Positions 31,528-40,366 of a stretch of 64,000 bases of DNA are shown here, one piece after another. Positions within the stretch are counted from its first letter, which is position 1. The number at the start of each line of letters is the position of its first letter. The stretch is from 2-02-FULL-66-14 sp037443705 (lineage in GTDB: Bacteria; Pseudomonadota; Gammaproteobacteria; Burkholderiales; SG8-39): positions 96,560 to 160,559 of the forward strand of contig JBBINV010000001.1 in the NCBI GenBank assembly GCA_037443705.1, given 5' to 3'. The notes under the pieces were generated by a model. That model was not told where the DNA came from. It did not search any database and was given only the letters and a program-made list of their open reading frames with translations. Made by a program: the position numbers and the translations under genes.

Positions 31528-32357
31528 GCATCCACACCGTAGGCATCGACATCGGCTCGGGGGCGGTGAAGACCGTGCTCTTTCGCGGCAACGAATGGCT
31601 CGGCAAGCGCGTCGAGCGGATCCGCCGCAGGGACCCCATGGACCTTGCGAGGCAGGGCTTCGACGAGGTTCTGGAGGAAGCCGGGCTCAAGCCCTCGGAC
31701 ATCGCCTACGTCGCCACGACGGGCGAAGGCGAAAACGTCAAGTTCGCGACCGGGCACTTCTACTCGATGACCACCCACGCGCGCGGCGGCGTGTTCCTCA
31801 ATCCCGAGGCGCGCGGCGTGGTCGACATCGGCGCGCTGAACGGCCGCGCGATCTGGATCGACGAGCGCGGCAAGGTGCTGTCCTACAAGATGACCAGCCA
31901 GTGCGCCTCGGGCTCGGGGCAGTTCCTCGAGAACATCGCGCGCTACCTGGGCGTGGCGGTGGAGGAGATCGGGCCGCTTTCGAAGACCTCGCAGCACCCG
32001 GAAAAGGTGAGCTCGATCTGCGCGGTGCTCGCCGAGACCGATGTCATCAACATGGTGTCGCGCGGCATCGCCACGGCGGACATCCTGAAGGGAATCCACC
32101 TCTCGATGGCCTCGCGCCTGGCGAAGCTCCTGAAGGTCACCGGGATCACCAGGGGCACCGTGCTCCTCACGGGAGGGCTCGCGCTGGACGAGGGGCTCCT
32201 CGCGGCGCTGCGCGAGGAGCTGGTGAACGAGAAAATCACGGGGCTCGCCGCGACCAACCATCCCGATTCGATCCATGCCGGCGCGATCGGCGCCGCGCTC
32301 TGGGGCGCCTTCCGCCACGACCGGCTGAAGGAGCTGCAAGAGCGCGCCGCGGCTTGA
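31524..32357 (+). CDS. bcrD: Benzoyl-CoA reductase subunit D (ATPase activator)
   Basis: 277 residues. ASKHA ATPase partner of BcrA: TVGIDIGSGAVKTVLF, VATTGEGENVKFATGHFYSMTTHARGG, VVDIGALNGRAI, the cluster-ligand region MTSQCASGSGQFLENIARYL and SSICAVLAETDV, and LLTGGLALDEGLL. ATGA overlap with bcrA. Ten bases later comes the ferredoxin gene, the electron donor. Confidence 0.94.
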   Translation: MSIHTVGIDIGSGAVKTVLFRGNEWLGKRVERIRRRDPMDLARQGFDEVLEEAGLKPSDIAYVATTGEGENVKFATGHFYSMTTHARGGVFLNPEARGVVDIGALNGRAIWIDERGKVLSYKMTSQCASGSGQFLENIARYLGVAVEEIGPLSKTSQHPEKVSSICAVLAETDVINMVSRGIATADILKGIHLSMASRLAKLLKVTGITRGTVLLTGGLALDEGLLAALREELVNEKITGLAATNHPDSIHAGAIGAALWGAFRHDRLKELQERAAA

Positions 32358-32367
32358 GGAGAACCCA

Positions 32368-32613
32368 ATGGCACTGATGATCAACGACAACTGCACCGCG
32401 TGCGACGCGTGCAAGCCCGTCTGCCCGAACGAGGCGATCGCCGTGGGCGATCCCGTCTACACCATCGATCCGATGAAGTGCACCGAGTGCGTGGGTGCGG
32501 AGGACGAGCCGCAGTGCAAGCTCGTCTGCCCCGCCGACTGCATCGTGCCGCATCCCGACTACCAGGAGACGCCCGAGCAGCTCCAGGAGAAGTACAACGC
32601 GCTGCACGGGTGA
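32368..32613 (+). CDS. fdx: 2[4Fe-4S] ferredoxin, electron donor to benzoyl-CoA reductase
   Basis: 81 residues. Two cluster motifs: CTACDACKPVCP, and CTECVGAEDEPQCKLVCP with the extended Cys-Cys spacing of the Allochromatium-type ferredoxin, plus a C-terminal helix. It carries electrons from KorAB (divergent operon) to the BcrAD activator. AGGAG ribosome site 9 bp upstream. Last gene of the operon, followed by a hairpin. Confidence 0.94.
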   Translation: MALMINDNCTACDACKPVCPNEAIAVGDPVYTIDPMKCTECVGAEDEPQCKLVCPADCIVPHPDYQETPEQLQEKYNALHG

Positions 32614-32624
32614 ATGACAGGGTC

Positions 32625-32657
32625 ATTCCCGCGAAAGCGGGAATCCGCGCGTTTTTT
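32625..32657 (+). terminator. Hairpin with T-run after fdx; REP-like family copy 3
   Basis: Perfect 8-bp stem ATTCCCGC / GCGGGAAT (32625-32632, 32637-32644) with a GAAA loop, then CCGCGCG and six T (32652-32657). It most likely ends the bcr operon. The stem is a copy of the dispersed palindrome also found at 563 and 21397. The T-run is 7 bp past the stem, so termination may be partial. Confidence 0.5.
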
Positions 32658-32765
32658 GTCCCGCGTCAAAGGCGGGCACTGAGCGCAATCAGTTTTCGCT
32701 CGCGTTTTTCTTGCCGTGCAGCCTCCGTTCCCTAGACTCTCCCGGGTCTGTCACTGGGAGGGGGC
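32658..32765 (+). other. Leader of the cytochrome oxidase operon
   Basis: 108 bp with no gene. GGGAGGGGGC just before the coxC ATG is the ribosome site. No FNR box or sigma54 motif was found; a sigma70 promoter is assumed but not identifiable by eye. Confidence 0.3.
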
Positions 32766-33554
32766 ATGGCGCATATCAGCACGGCGGCCGAGCTGCGGGC
32801 GCTCGAGCGCGCAGAAGAAGAAGCGACGCCGCATTGGGAAACGAGCGTCTGGCCGCTCGTCCTGTCCGCAGGGATCCTCTTCGCCCTGCCGCTCGCGTTC
32901 TCGCTCCACTTCGTCTACCACAAGAGCCTGCTCGCGGCGATGTCGCTCGGGATCGGCGCGCCGCTCGTGCTCGCCGGGATCGTCGGGTGGGTGAACGAGG
33001 GGCTCGCGGGCCACAGCGAGGGGCTCGCGGCGCCGGCGATGGGCTGGTTCATCCTCGCCGAAGCGCTCCTTTTCCTCGGCTTCTTCGCCGCGTACTGGTT
33101 CATGCGGCTCTCGGCCCCCGGCTGGCCGCCCGCGGGCTCGGTGCCGCTCCCCAAGCTCATTCCCGCCGTGATGACCGTGCTCCTGGTGTCCTCGAGCGTG
33201 ACCTACCATGCCGCCGAGGCCGCCCACGCGATGGGCCGGAAGGAAGGCTTTCTCGCCTGGCTCGTCGTCACGATCGTGCTGGGCGCGGCGTTCGTGGGCC
33301 TGTCGGCCTATGAATGGAGCGCGCTGATCAGCCAGGGCTTCGCGATCGGCACCAACGCTTTCGGCACCGCGTTCTATTCGATCACCGGATTCCACGCCTC
33401 GCACGTGATCGTCGGCCTGGGGATCTTCGCCGCGATCCTCTTTCCCGCGCTCGGCGGGCGAACGAGCGATGGCCTGATCTCGGCCGGCGGGATCTACTGG
33501 CATTTCGTCGACATCGTCTGGCTGTTCGTCGTCTCGCAGGTGTATTTCCTGTGA
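32766..33554 (+). CDS. coxC: Cytochrome c oxidase subunit III
   Basis: 262 residues with about seven hydrophobic helices. Subunit III wording: FILAEALLFLGFFAAYWFMRL, SSSVTYHAAEAAH, YEWSALISQGFAIGTNAFGTAFYSITGFHASHVIVGLG, and the C-terminal YWHFVDIVWLFVVSQVYFL. The first ~30 residues are a soluble acidic extension. It opens the operon, whereas many cox operons have subunit II first. The stop overlaps the next GTG. Confidence 0.92.
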   Translation: MAHISTAAELRALERAEEEATPHWETSVWPLVLSAGILFALPLAFSLHFVYHKSLLAAMSLGIGAPLVLAGIVGWVNEGLAGHSEGLAAPAMGWFILAEALLFLGFFAAYWFMRLSAPGWPPAGSVPLPKLIPAVMTVLLVSSSVTYHAAEAAHAMGRKEGFLAWLVVTIVLGAAFVGLSAYEWSALISQGFAIGTNAFGTAFYSITGFHASHVIVGLGIFAAILFPALGGRTSDGLISAGGIYWHFVDIVWLFVVSQVYFL

Positions 33555-34360
33555 GACGGTGGTTCGCGTTTCTGCTCGCGGTCCTCGTCTCGTCCGCGGC
33601 GGCCGAATACGGTCGCATTCCCGATTCGCACTTCGACGGGCAGGCGCTGGCGATCGAGGAGGCGAAGTTCATCGGAACGCCGCTCGGCGCCGACCTCGCG
33701 CTCGAGGACGAAAGCGGCGCGCGCTTCCGGCTGGGCGATCTCTTCGGCAAGCCCACGCTGCTCCTCTTTTCCTACTACGGCTGCGACGGCGCCTGCCCGG
33801 CGGTGAACCGCGGCCTCGCGCAGGCGATCGCGGGCGTGAAGCGCTTCCGCGCGGGCGAGGACTTCCGGGTGCTGACGCTTTCCTTCGACGCCAAGGACAA
33901 GCCTGCCGCGGTACGCCATTTTCTTTCGACGCTCGGCCTCGAGCCACGCGCGCAGAACGGCTGGCGCTTCGCGCTCTTCGCCGAACGATCCGACATCAGG
34001 CGGGTGGCGGAGAGCGTCGGCTACCGCTACTTCTGGTCGGTGCGCGACCGCGTCTTCGTGCACCCCGCGGTGCTGATCGTCCTCTCGCCCGAGGGCCGCG
34101 TCGCGAGATATCTCCCCGCCGCGAGCATCGGCCCGAGGGACATCGAGTTGGCGCTCATCGAGTCCGATTGGAATCGAGTAAAGGGCTCTTCGAATCTGAT
34201 CGACCTCGCGGTGGGCGCGTGCTTCAGCTACAGCTACAAGGAGGGGCGCTACGTGCTGAACGCGCCGCTGTTCATCGCGGCGGGGTCGCTCTCCCTCGGG
34301 GTCGGGGCGCTCGTCCTTTCGTTCTCGTTCTTCCGGAGATTCCGGCGCAAGGAGGCGTGA
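33551..34360 (+). CDS. SCO1/SenC-like copper chaperone with a C-terminal membrane anchor
   Basis: 269 residues from a GTG overlapping the coxC stop (GTGA). Signal-like N-terminus (FAFLLAVLVSSAAA), thioredoxin fold with the copper site CDGACP and the distant His in VFVHPAVLIVL, then a second hydrophobic segment (LFIAAGSLSLGVGALVLSFSFF) before a basic tail. SCO proteins insert copper into the CuA site of subunit II, whose gene follows directly. The C-terminal helix is an addition to the usual single N-terminal anchor. Confidence 0.88.
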   Translation: MRRWFAFLLAVLVSSAAAEYGRIPDSHFDGQALAIEEAKFIGTPLGADLALEDESGARFRLGDLFGKPTLLLFSYYGCDGACPAVNRGLAQAIAGVKRFRAGEDFRVLTLSFDAKDKPAAVRHFLSTLGLEPRAQNGWRFALFAERSDIRRVAESVGYRYFWSVRDRVFVHPAVLIVLSPEGRVARYLPAASIGPRDIELALIESDWNRVKGSSNLIDLAVGACFSYSYKEGRYVLNAPLFIAAGSLSLGVGALVLSFSFFRRFRRKEA

Positions 34361-34361
34361 C

Positions 34362-35078
34362 GTGCTCAAGCGGCTGCTTCTTCCGATCCTGATGGCCTGG
34401 AGCTTCGTCGCCGTCGCGGCGCCTGCGATCCAGGACCCGGCGCGCGGCTGGGACCGGCTCTGGCACCAGTACCTCGTAGACGTGGGGATCATCTTCGTCG
34501 TTTTCGCCGGCATCGGCGCCTGGTTCATGCTGCGCTACCGGCGCCGCTCGCCGGACGAGGAGGGCAGGCCGGTGAAGCTCTCGCGCATGGCGGCGGTCGG
34601 CTGGGTGGTGATTCCGGTGTTCGTCTTCATGGCGGACGACTTCTACCTCGCGGCGAAGAGCTGGCAGCTCTGGAGCATGTACCGCGACGTGCCCGCCGAC
34701 CGGCTGGAAGTGAAGCTCGAATCGGCGATGTGGCGCTGGGAGTTCACCTACCCGAACGGCGTGCAGGCGACGAACGAGCTGCGCGTGCCGGCTGGCAAGC
34801 CGATCATGCTCCGCATGACCGCGAGCGACGTGGTGCACTCGTTCTACCTGCCGGATTTCCGGGTGAAGGAAGACTCGATGCCGGGCCGGGTCACCTATCT
34901 CTGGTTCTATCCGCAAAAGACGGGCGAGTACCTCGCGACCTGCGCCGAGTACTGCGGGATGATGCACTCGAAGATGGTCGGCAAGGTGGTCGTCGTCCCA
35001 CCCGCCGAATTCGCGGCGTGGTACGAGGGCGAGGCGAAGAAGCTCGCGCAGGCAAAGCCCGCGCCGGCCGGAGGCTGA
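34362..35078 (+). CDS. coxB: Cytochrome c oxidase subunit II (CuA subunit)
   Basis: 238 residues from GTG. Signal peptide, two helices, then a cupredoxin domain with the CuA motif CAEYCGMMHSKM and an upstream His in VVHSFYLPDFRVK. No C-terminal cytochrome c domain, so it is aa3 rather than caa3 in layout. Electrons must come from a separate cytochrome c. Confidence 0.93.
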   Translation: MLKRLLLPILMAWSFVAVAAPAIQDPARGWDRLWHQYLVDVGIIFVVFAGIGAWFMLRYRRRSPDEEGRPVKLSRMAAVGWVVIPVFVFMADDFYLAAKSWQLWSMYRDVPADRLEVKLESAMWRWEFTYPNGVQATNELRVPAGKPIMLRMTASDVVHSFYLPDFRVKEDSMPGRVTYLWFYPQKTGEYLATCAEYCGMMHSKMVGKVVVVPPAEFAAWYEGEAKKLAQAKPAPAGG

Positions 35079-35082
35079 CACG

Positions 35083-36663
35083 ATGACGATCAACTGGAAG
35101 GAATGGATCTTCACCACCGACCACAAGCGGGTCGGCGTGCTCTACCTGATCGGCTCGCTCGCGGCGTTCGCGGTCGCCGGCGTCATGGCGATGCTGATGC
35201 GCTACGAGCTGCACTCGCCCGGGCCCGATCTCACGATGAACCCGAACGACTACAACGTGTGGCTGTATTTCCACGGCGCGGCGATGATCCTCGGGTTCCA
35301 GATTCCCGCGCTCACCGGGTACCTCGCGAACTACTGCGTGCCGCTCATGATCGGCGCGCGCGACGTCGCGTTCCCGCGCCTCAACGCCTTCAGCGTGTGG
35401 CTCTTCTTCGCCGGGATCGTGATGGCGCTTCTCACCTTCGTCGTGCCGGACCCGCCCGATCTCATGTGGACGGGGTATCCCCCGTACTCGATCAAGACGG
35501 GCGGAAATACGGCGTTCTACACCTTCACGGTGCTGCTGATCGGCTTTTCCTCGATCCTCGGCGGCGTGAACTTCCTGACGACCGTCTTCTACATGCGCGC
35601 GCCGGGGATGGGCTGGAACCAGCTCAACATCTTCGTCTGGTCGATCGTCGCCGCCTTCATCATCCAGCTCATCTTCGTGCCGGTGCTCGGGACGGCCGTG
35701 ACGATGCTCGCGTTCGACAAGTACCTCGGCGCGCACTTCTTCAATCCGGCGAACGGCGGCGACGTGCTGATCTACCAGAACCTGTTCTGGTTCTACTCGC
35801 ACCCGGCGGTGTACGTGATTCTGCTGCCCTTCCTCGGGATCGTGTTCGACATCACCGCGACCTTCGCGCGCAACCGCGTCTTCAACTACAAGGCCGCGGT
35901 GTACGGCGGGATCGGCGGCGTGCTGCTCCTCTCGGGCGAGGTCTGGGTGCATCACCTCTACACCGCGGGCATGCCCGACTGGCTGCGCCTCGGGCAGATG
36001 GTCTCTACGCTGCTCATCTCGGTGCCGGTGGGGCTTCTCATGATCAGCCTGATCGGCACGCTCTACCGCGGCTCGATCAGCTTCCGCACGCCCATGCTCT
36101 ACGCGCTCGCGGTGCAGTTCACCTTCCTGATCGGCGGCCTCACGGGCATCCCGCTCGCCATGGCCTCGCTTGACCTCAACCTCTCGGACACGTACTTCAT
36201 CCCGGGGCACTTCCACTACGTGATGGCGGTGTCGGGCACCTTCGCGATCTTCGGCTCGGTGTATTACCTGTTCCCGAAGATGACCGGACGGATGTACAGC
36301 GAGAAGCTCGGCTGGGCGGGCTTCATCTTCACCTTCGCCGGGATCAACCTCGTCTTCTTCCCGATGATGATCGCGGGACTCTACGGCATGCCGCGCCGCT
36401 ATTTCGACTACGAGCAGTTCCCGCAGGTCGCGGGGCTGCAGAACTTCATGTCGATCGGTGCGGTGGTGATCCTGCTCGGCGCGCTGATCACCCTCTGGAG
36501 CTGGATCGACGGGTTGCTGAAAGGCGAAAAAGCGCCCGACAACCCCTGGGGCTCGCGTTCCCTGGAATGGAGCACGACCTCGCCGCCGCCGCCGGGCAAC
36601 TTCGGCGCCAAGGTGCCCGAGATCACCCCGGACTGGCACCCGTATGCATACGGGTCGCGCTGA
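35083..36663 (+). CDS. coxA: Cytochrome c oxidase subunit I, A2-type haem-copper oxidase
   Basis: 526 residues, 12 helices. Haem a ligand in WLYFHGAAMILGFQIPALTG, CuB/Tyr region FWFYSHPAVYVILLPFLGI, VHHLYTAG, and haem ligands in DTYFIPGHFHYVMAVSG. The sequence YSHPAVY has Ala where A1 enzymes have the proton-channel Glu (HPEVY). The preceding Tyr-Ser is the known A2-family substitute. The operon holds only subunits III, II and I plus SCO; no haem A synthesis genes are present. Confidence 0.94.
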   Translation: MTINWKEWIFTTDHKRVGVLYLIGSLAAFAVAGVMAMLMRYELHSPGPDLTMNPNDYNVWLYFHGAAMILGFQIPALTGYLANYCVPLMIGARDVAFPRLNAFSVWLFFAGIVMALLTFVVPDPPDLMWTGYPPYSIKTGGNTAFYTFTVLLIGFSSILGGVNFLTTVFYMRAPGMGWNQLNIFVWSIVAAFIIQLIFVPVLGTAVTMLAFDKYLGAHFFNPANGGDVLIYQNLFWFYSHPAVYVILLPFLGIVFDITATFARNRVFNYKAAVYGGIGGVLLLSGEVWVHHLYTAGMPDWLRLGQMVSTLLISVPVGLLMISLIGTLYRGSISFRTPMLYALAVQFTFLIGGLTGIPLAMASLDLNLSDTYFIPGHFHYVMAVSGTFAIFGSVYYLFPKMTGRMYSEKLGWAGFIFTFAGINLVFFPMMIAGLYGMPRRYFDYEQFPQVAGLQNFMSIGAVVILLGALITLWSWIDGLLKGEKAPDNPWGSRSLEWSTTSPPPPGNFGAKVPEITPDWHPYAYGSR

Positions 36664-36796
36664 GGCGCTCGCGCGCTTCGTTCAGCAGCTGCTCGACAGC
36701 CCGCTTCTTCTGCTCGCGGTGGGGTTGGCGGCACCCACAGTGCTCTACCTTGGCTGGGTTACGGTGCCGATCGTCTCGACGGCGTTTGCTCGCTAG
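36644..36796 (+). CDS. Possible small single-pass membrane protein after coxA
   Basis: 50 codons in a frame overlapping the coxA end by 20 bp: MHTGRAEALARFVQQLLDSP followed by a long hydrophobic segment (LLLLAVGLAAPTVLYLGWV). It resembles in form the tiny accessory subunits found at the ends of oxidase operons, but I recognise no family and no clear ribosome site is visible. Confidence 0.35.
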   Translation: MHTGRAEALARFVQQLLDSPLLLLAVGLAAPTVLYLGWVTVPIVSTAFAR

Positions 36797-36847
36797 GCGC
36801 TCCATCGCGTGATGCACTGCGGCGCGCGTCCATGCGCGCGGCCGCCA

Positions 36848-36861
36848 TTGATCTGAATCAA
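36848..36861. promoter_or_regulatory. Perfect FNR (Anr) box upstream of the sensor kinase
   Basis: TTGATCTGAATCAA is an exact match to TTGAT-N4-ATCAA. It lies 54 bp before the kinase ATG in a 119-bp gap, a position suited to activation. It implies that the two-component system is made when oxygen is low. Confidence 0.75.
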
Positions 36862-36915
36862 TCCGCGTGCTTCCGCACGCCGGAACATGTCGGTTATCGG
36901 TACTGACGGCACGAC

Positions 36916-38988
36916 ATGACATCGCGACTCAGCCGCTGGCTCGCGCACATCGTTTCGGGGCTGGCGGGAAGGATCTACGTCGCCTTCCTGCTTGCCGCGG
37001 GTCTGCCCGTGTCCGTGGCGGGTCTGATCGGGATCTACTACTCCCTCGATGCGCTCAAGAACGAAACCCTGCAGCACCTCGATCACGAGGTTTCGGGCCG
37101 TGCGGCCGGTCTCGGCCGCTTCTTCGACCAGGTCACGAGCGAGCTCCTGGTCCTGACGAGTCTGCCGGTCGTGCTGGATCTCGCCGACGCGCTGGGCGGC
37201 CCGGGAACCGTGCGGAGCGAGGTTCGTGAACGCGTGGAGCGCGCCTACGCGGGATTCGCGCGCGCCTATCCGTACATGTACCAGGTCCGGTTCCTCGACA
37301 CCGAAGGCAGGGAAATCGTCCGCGTCGATCGTCGCGGCGAGCGGCCGTACGTGGTGCCCCCCGAGGAGCTTCAGGACAAGGCCGATCGCTACTACGTTCA
37401 CGAAACCCTCGCGCTGCAGCCGGGGCAGGTGTACGTCTCGCCCCTCGACCTGAACATCGAGCGCGGCCAGATCGAGCAGCCGGAGCGACCGGTGGTACGT
37501 TTCGCCACCCCGATGCCGGATCGCAGGGGGCAGACGCGCGGCCTGCTGATCATCAATCTGCACGCTGACTTCATGCTCGATCAGATTCAGGAAATGGCGG
37601 GCATGCGTGGCGGCACTGCGTACCTGTTCGACCGTTCGGGCTTCTACGTCGCGCGCTCCGCCGAGGACCAGAAGCCGGCCGCGGTGCTGCAGATGCGTTC
37701 GGTCGAAGGCCTTGCGCAGACGTTTCCTCGTTCGCTGCTCACCGCGATCGTCCGGGGTGGGCGCGGTACCCAGGTCGTCGGAGAATGGATCATGGCCTAC
37801 GCGCCGATCGGCGTGGGACGCGGGCTCTCGGAGCGCAGCGACAGCTCGATGGAGTGGGCGATTGCGTCTTCGTTCCCGCGAGCGCGCCTTCTGGACGCAG
37901 TCTTCAACCTGTACCTGCTTTACGCCGTGCTAGTGCTGTGCCTGGCAGCGACCGCGGCAGGCGGGTTCCTGCTTTCGCGGCGGCTGCTGCGACCGCTGTC
38001 GCTGCTCGCCGCGGAGACCGAGGAAATAGCCAAGGGCAACTTCACTCATCGCGTCGAGATCCGCGGCAGGGACGAAATCGCCGATCTCGGTGCGCGGTTC
38101 AACGCGATGGCGGGGAAGCTCGAGGGGACCTACCGGTCTCTGGAGCAGCAGAAAGGGCGTCTCGAGGAAGAGGTGAAGGCGCGCACCGCGCAGCTCGAGC
38201 GTGAGCAGGAGGCGCGCCGTGAGCTCGACCGGCAGATGTTCCAGATGGAGAAGATGACCGCCATGGGCGAGCTTGCCATGGGACTCGCCCACGAGATCGG
38301 CAACCCTCTCGCGGGGATGAAGGCGGTGGTGCAGATGCTCGAGGACGAGCCCCTGTCGCCGCAAGTGCGCGGCTACCTCGCCCGGGTACACGGGGAGATC
38401 GACCGGCTGTCGGCGTTTCTGCGCACTTTCCATGGCTTTGCGGCGCCGCAGGAGACGCATCCGGTCGCCTGTCGCCTCCGGGACGCGCTGGATGACGTCC
38501 TCATCTGGACACGCAACGAGGCAAAGTCACGCAAAGTGACGATCGGCTATGCTGCCTGCTGCGACGCGGTGCCGCCGCTATGGGCGGATCCGGGCCAGCT
38601 GAAGCAGGTGCTCCTGAATCTGGTCATCAATGCGATCCACGCCATGCCCGATGGCGGCTCGATCGAGATCGGCATGTGCGCGCGCGACGCGGACCTGCTC
38701 GCCGAAGTGCCGCGCATGCGCTTCTGCGTGAGCGACAACGGCCCCGGCATCGCACCCGAGGTGATGCCGAAGATCTTCGATCCGTTCTTCACCACGCGCG
38801 CTTCGGGCTCGGGGCTGGGACTCGCGGTGGTGCGAAAGATCGCCATGCAGCACGGCGCCGACATCCATGTCCACAGCGAGCCGGACAAAGGGGCACGCTT
38901 CGAGCTGGCCTGGCCCGTCGCGCCGGGCGCACGTCCAGCGGGCGGCGCTATCGCGTTCGAATGTCCCGCGGAGCCTGCGCATGCCTGA
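36916..38988 (+). CDS. Membrane sensor histidine kinase, NtrB/DctB-like, with periplasmic Cache domain
   Basis: 690 residues. Helix ~20-42, a large periplasmic Cache-type sensor ~45-325 (YQVRFLDTEGREIVRVDR, YVSPLDLNIERG, TAYLFDRSGFYV), second helix ~331-353, HAMP ~355-408, coiled linker, HisKA with His459 in GLAHEIGNPLAGM, and ATPase with NLVINAIHAMP, DNGPGIAPE and GSGLGLAVV. LAHEIGNPL is typical of kinases that pair with sigma54 activators. The gene overlaps such an activator by 8 bp. The periplasmic domain probably senses the terminal acceptor or a product of it. Confidence 0.92.
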   Translation: MTSRLSRWLAHIVSGLAGRIYVAFLLAAGLPVSVAGLIGIYYSLDALKNETLQHLDHEVSGRAAGLGRFFDQVTSELLVLTSLPVVLDLADALGGPGTVRSEVRERVERAYAGFARAYPYMYQVRFLDTEGREIVRVDRRGERPYVVPPEELQDKADRYYVHETLALQPGQVYVSPLDLNIERGQIEQPERPVVRFATPMPDRRGQTRGLLIINLHADFMLDQIQEMAGMRGGTAYLFDRSGFYVARSAEDQKPAAVLQMRSVEGLAQTFPRSLLTAIVRGGRGTQVVGEWIMAYAPIGVGRGLSERSDSSMEWAIASSFPRARLLDAVFNLYLLYAVLVLCLAATAAGGFLLSRRLLRPLSLLAAETEEIAKGNFTHRVEIRGRDEIADLGARFNAMAGKLEGTYRSLEQQKGRLEEEVKARTAQLEREQEARRELDRQMFQMEKMTAMGELAMGLAHEIGNPLAGMKAVVQMLEDEPLSPQVRGYLARVHGEIDRLSAFLRTFHGFAAPQETHPVACRLRDALDDVLIWTRNEAKSRKVTIGYAACCDAVPPLWADPGQLKQVLLNLVINAIHAMPDGGSIEIGMCARDADLLAEVPRMRFCVSDNGPGIAPEVMPKIFDPFFTTRASGSGLGLAVVRKIAMQHGADIHVHSEPDKGARFELAWPVAPGARPAGGAIAFECPAEPAHA

Positions 38989-40366
38989 ACGAATTCTGGT
39001 CGTAGAGGACGACGCGACGATCCGGATCACGCTCGCCGAGGTCCTCGGCAAGATCGGGCACGAGGTCGCGCAGGCCGAAACCGGTAGCGCGGCGATCGAG
39101 CGCGCGCGACGCGAGAACTTCGACCTCGTGCTGCTCGACTTGCACTTGCCCGACATGCACGGGCTGGAGGTCCTCAAGGCGCTGCGCGACGGCGACTCCG
39201 AGATCCTCGTCGTGGTGATGACCGCGTTTCCGGAAGTTCGCACCGCGATCGCGAGCCTCAAGGCGGGAGCGTACGACTACCTCAACAAGCCCTTCGACCT
39301 CGACGACCTGAAGGAGCTGGTGCGGCGCGCGCTCGAGACGAGCCGCCTGCGGCTGGAAGTCGCGCGGCTCAGAGCGAACGCCGCGCAACCGGCGGACGTA
39401 GAGGGGCTGGTGGGCTCGAGCGCCACGTTTCTGGCGATGCTCGAAGTCACGCGCAAGATCGCTGCCGCCGGGCGCGTGCCGGTGCTCATCCGCGGCGAAT
39501 CCGGCACCGGAAAAGAACGCATCGCGCAGGCGATCCACCGGCTCGGGCCGCGCGCAGCAGGCCCGTGGGTGACGCTGAACTGCTCCGCGCTCGCCGAAGG
39601 ACTTCTCGAGTCCGAGATGTTCGGGCACGAGAAGGGCGCGTTCACCGACGCGAAAGCGATGAAGCGAGGCCTGCTCGAGCTCGCGGATGGCGGGACACTG
39701 TTCCTCGACGAGATCGGGGACCTCGCGGTAGCGCTCCAGCCCAAGCTCCTGCGTGCGATCGAAACACAGACTTTCCGTCGCGTGGGCGGGCAGAAAGAGC
39801 TTCGCGTCGACGTGCGGTTCGTCGCGGCTACGAACCGGGACCTCGAGGCGATGGTCCGGGCGGGCACGTTCCGCGAGGACCTCTACTACCGGCTGAACGT
39901 AGGCTCGATCGACGTGCCGCCGCTTCGCGAGCGCCGTGACGACATCCTGCCGCTCGCGCGGCGCTTCCTGGAGGAAGCGGCGCGTGTGATGGGCCTGCAC
40001 GAGCCAGAGCTTGCCGCGGAGACGCACGCGCTCCTCTCGGCGTATGCTTGGCCTGGCAATGTGCGCGAGCTGCGCAACGTCATGGAGCGCGCGCTCATTC
40101 TTTCCGCCGGCGCGCCAATCCGTGCCGTGCACCTTCCGCGCGAGGTCAGCGCGCCCGTGACCGGCACGGGTGGCTCTTCGGGCGAGCCGGGCCTGGTCGC
40201 GCTCGAGGAGGTGGAAAAGCGCCATATCCGGCGTGTGCTCGAAGCCTGCGGCGGCAACAAGACGCAAGCCGCCAAGCTCCTCGGAATCAGCCGGCTCACG
40301 TTGCGCAACAAGATCGGCGAATACGGCTGGACCGAGTTCCAGGCGGAGGCCGCCGCCGAAAGGTAA
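38981..40366 (+). CDS. Sigma54-dependent response regulator (NtrC family)
   Basis: 461 residues. Receiver with Asp53 (LVLLDLHLPD); AAA+ domain ~140-380 with Walker A GESGTGKE (172-179), Walker B FLDEIGD (241-247) and arginine-finger region FREDLYYRLNV; Fis-type helix-turn-helix at the C-terminus (GGNKTQAAKLLGISRLTLRNKI). The sigma54-contact loop reads GAFTDA (219-224) instead of GAFTGA, a variant seen in some members. Sigma54 promoters at 40430 and 50046, each behind paired dyads, are the likely targets. Confidence 0.93.
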   Translation: MPERILVVEDDATIRITLAEVLGKIGHEVAQAETGSAAIERARRENFDLVLLDLHLPDMHGLEVLKALRDGDSEILVVVMTAFPEVRTAIASLKAGAYDYLNKPFDLDDLKELVRRALETSRLRLEVARLRANAAQPADVEGLVGSSATFLAMLEVTRKIAAAGRVPVLIRGESGTGKERIAQAIHRLGPRAAGPWVTLNCSALAEGLLESEMFGHEKGAFTDAKAMKRGLLELADGGTLFLDEIGDLAVALQPKLLRAIETQTFRRVGGQKELRVDVRFVAATNRDLEAMVRAGTFREDLYYRLNVGSIDVPPLRERRDDILPLARRFLEEAARVMGLHEPELAAETHALLSAYAWPGNVRELRNVMERALILSAGAPIRAVHLPREVSAPVTGTGGSSGEPGLVALEEVEKRHIRRVLEACGGNKTQAAKLLGISRLTLRNKIGEYGWTEFQAEAAAER

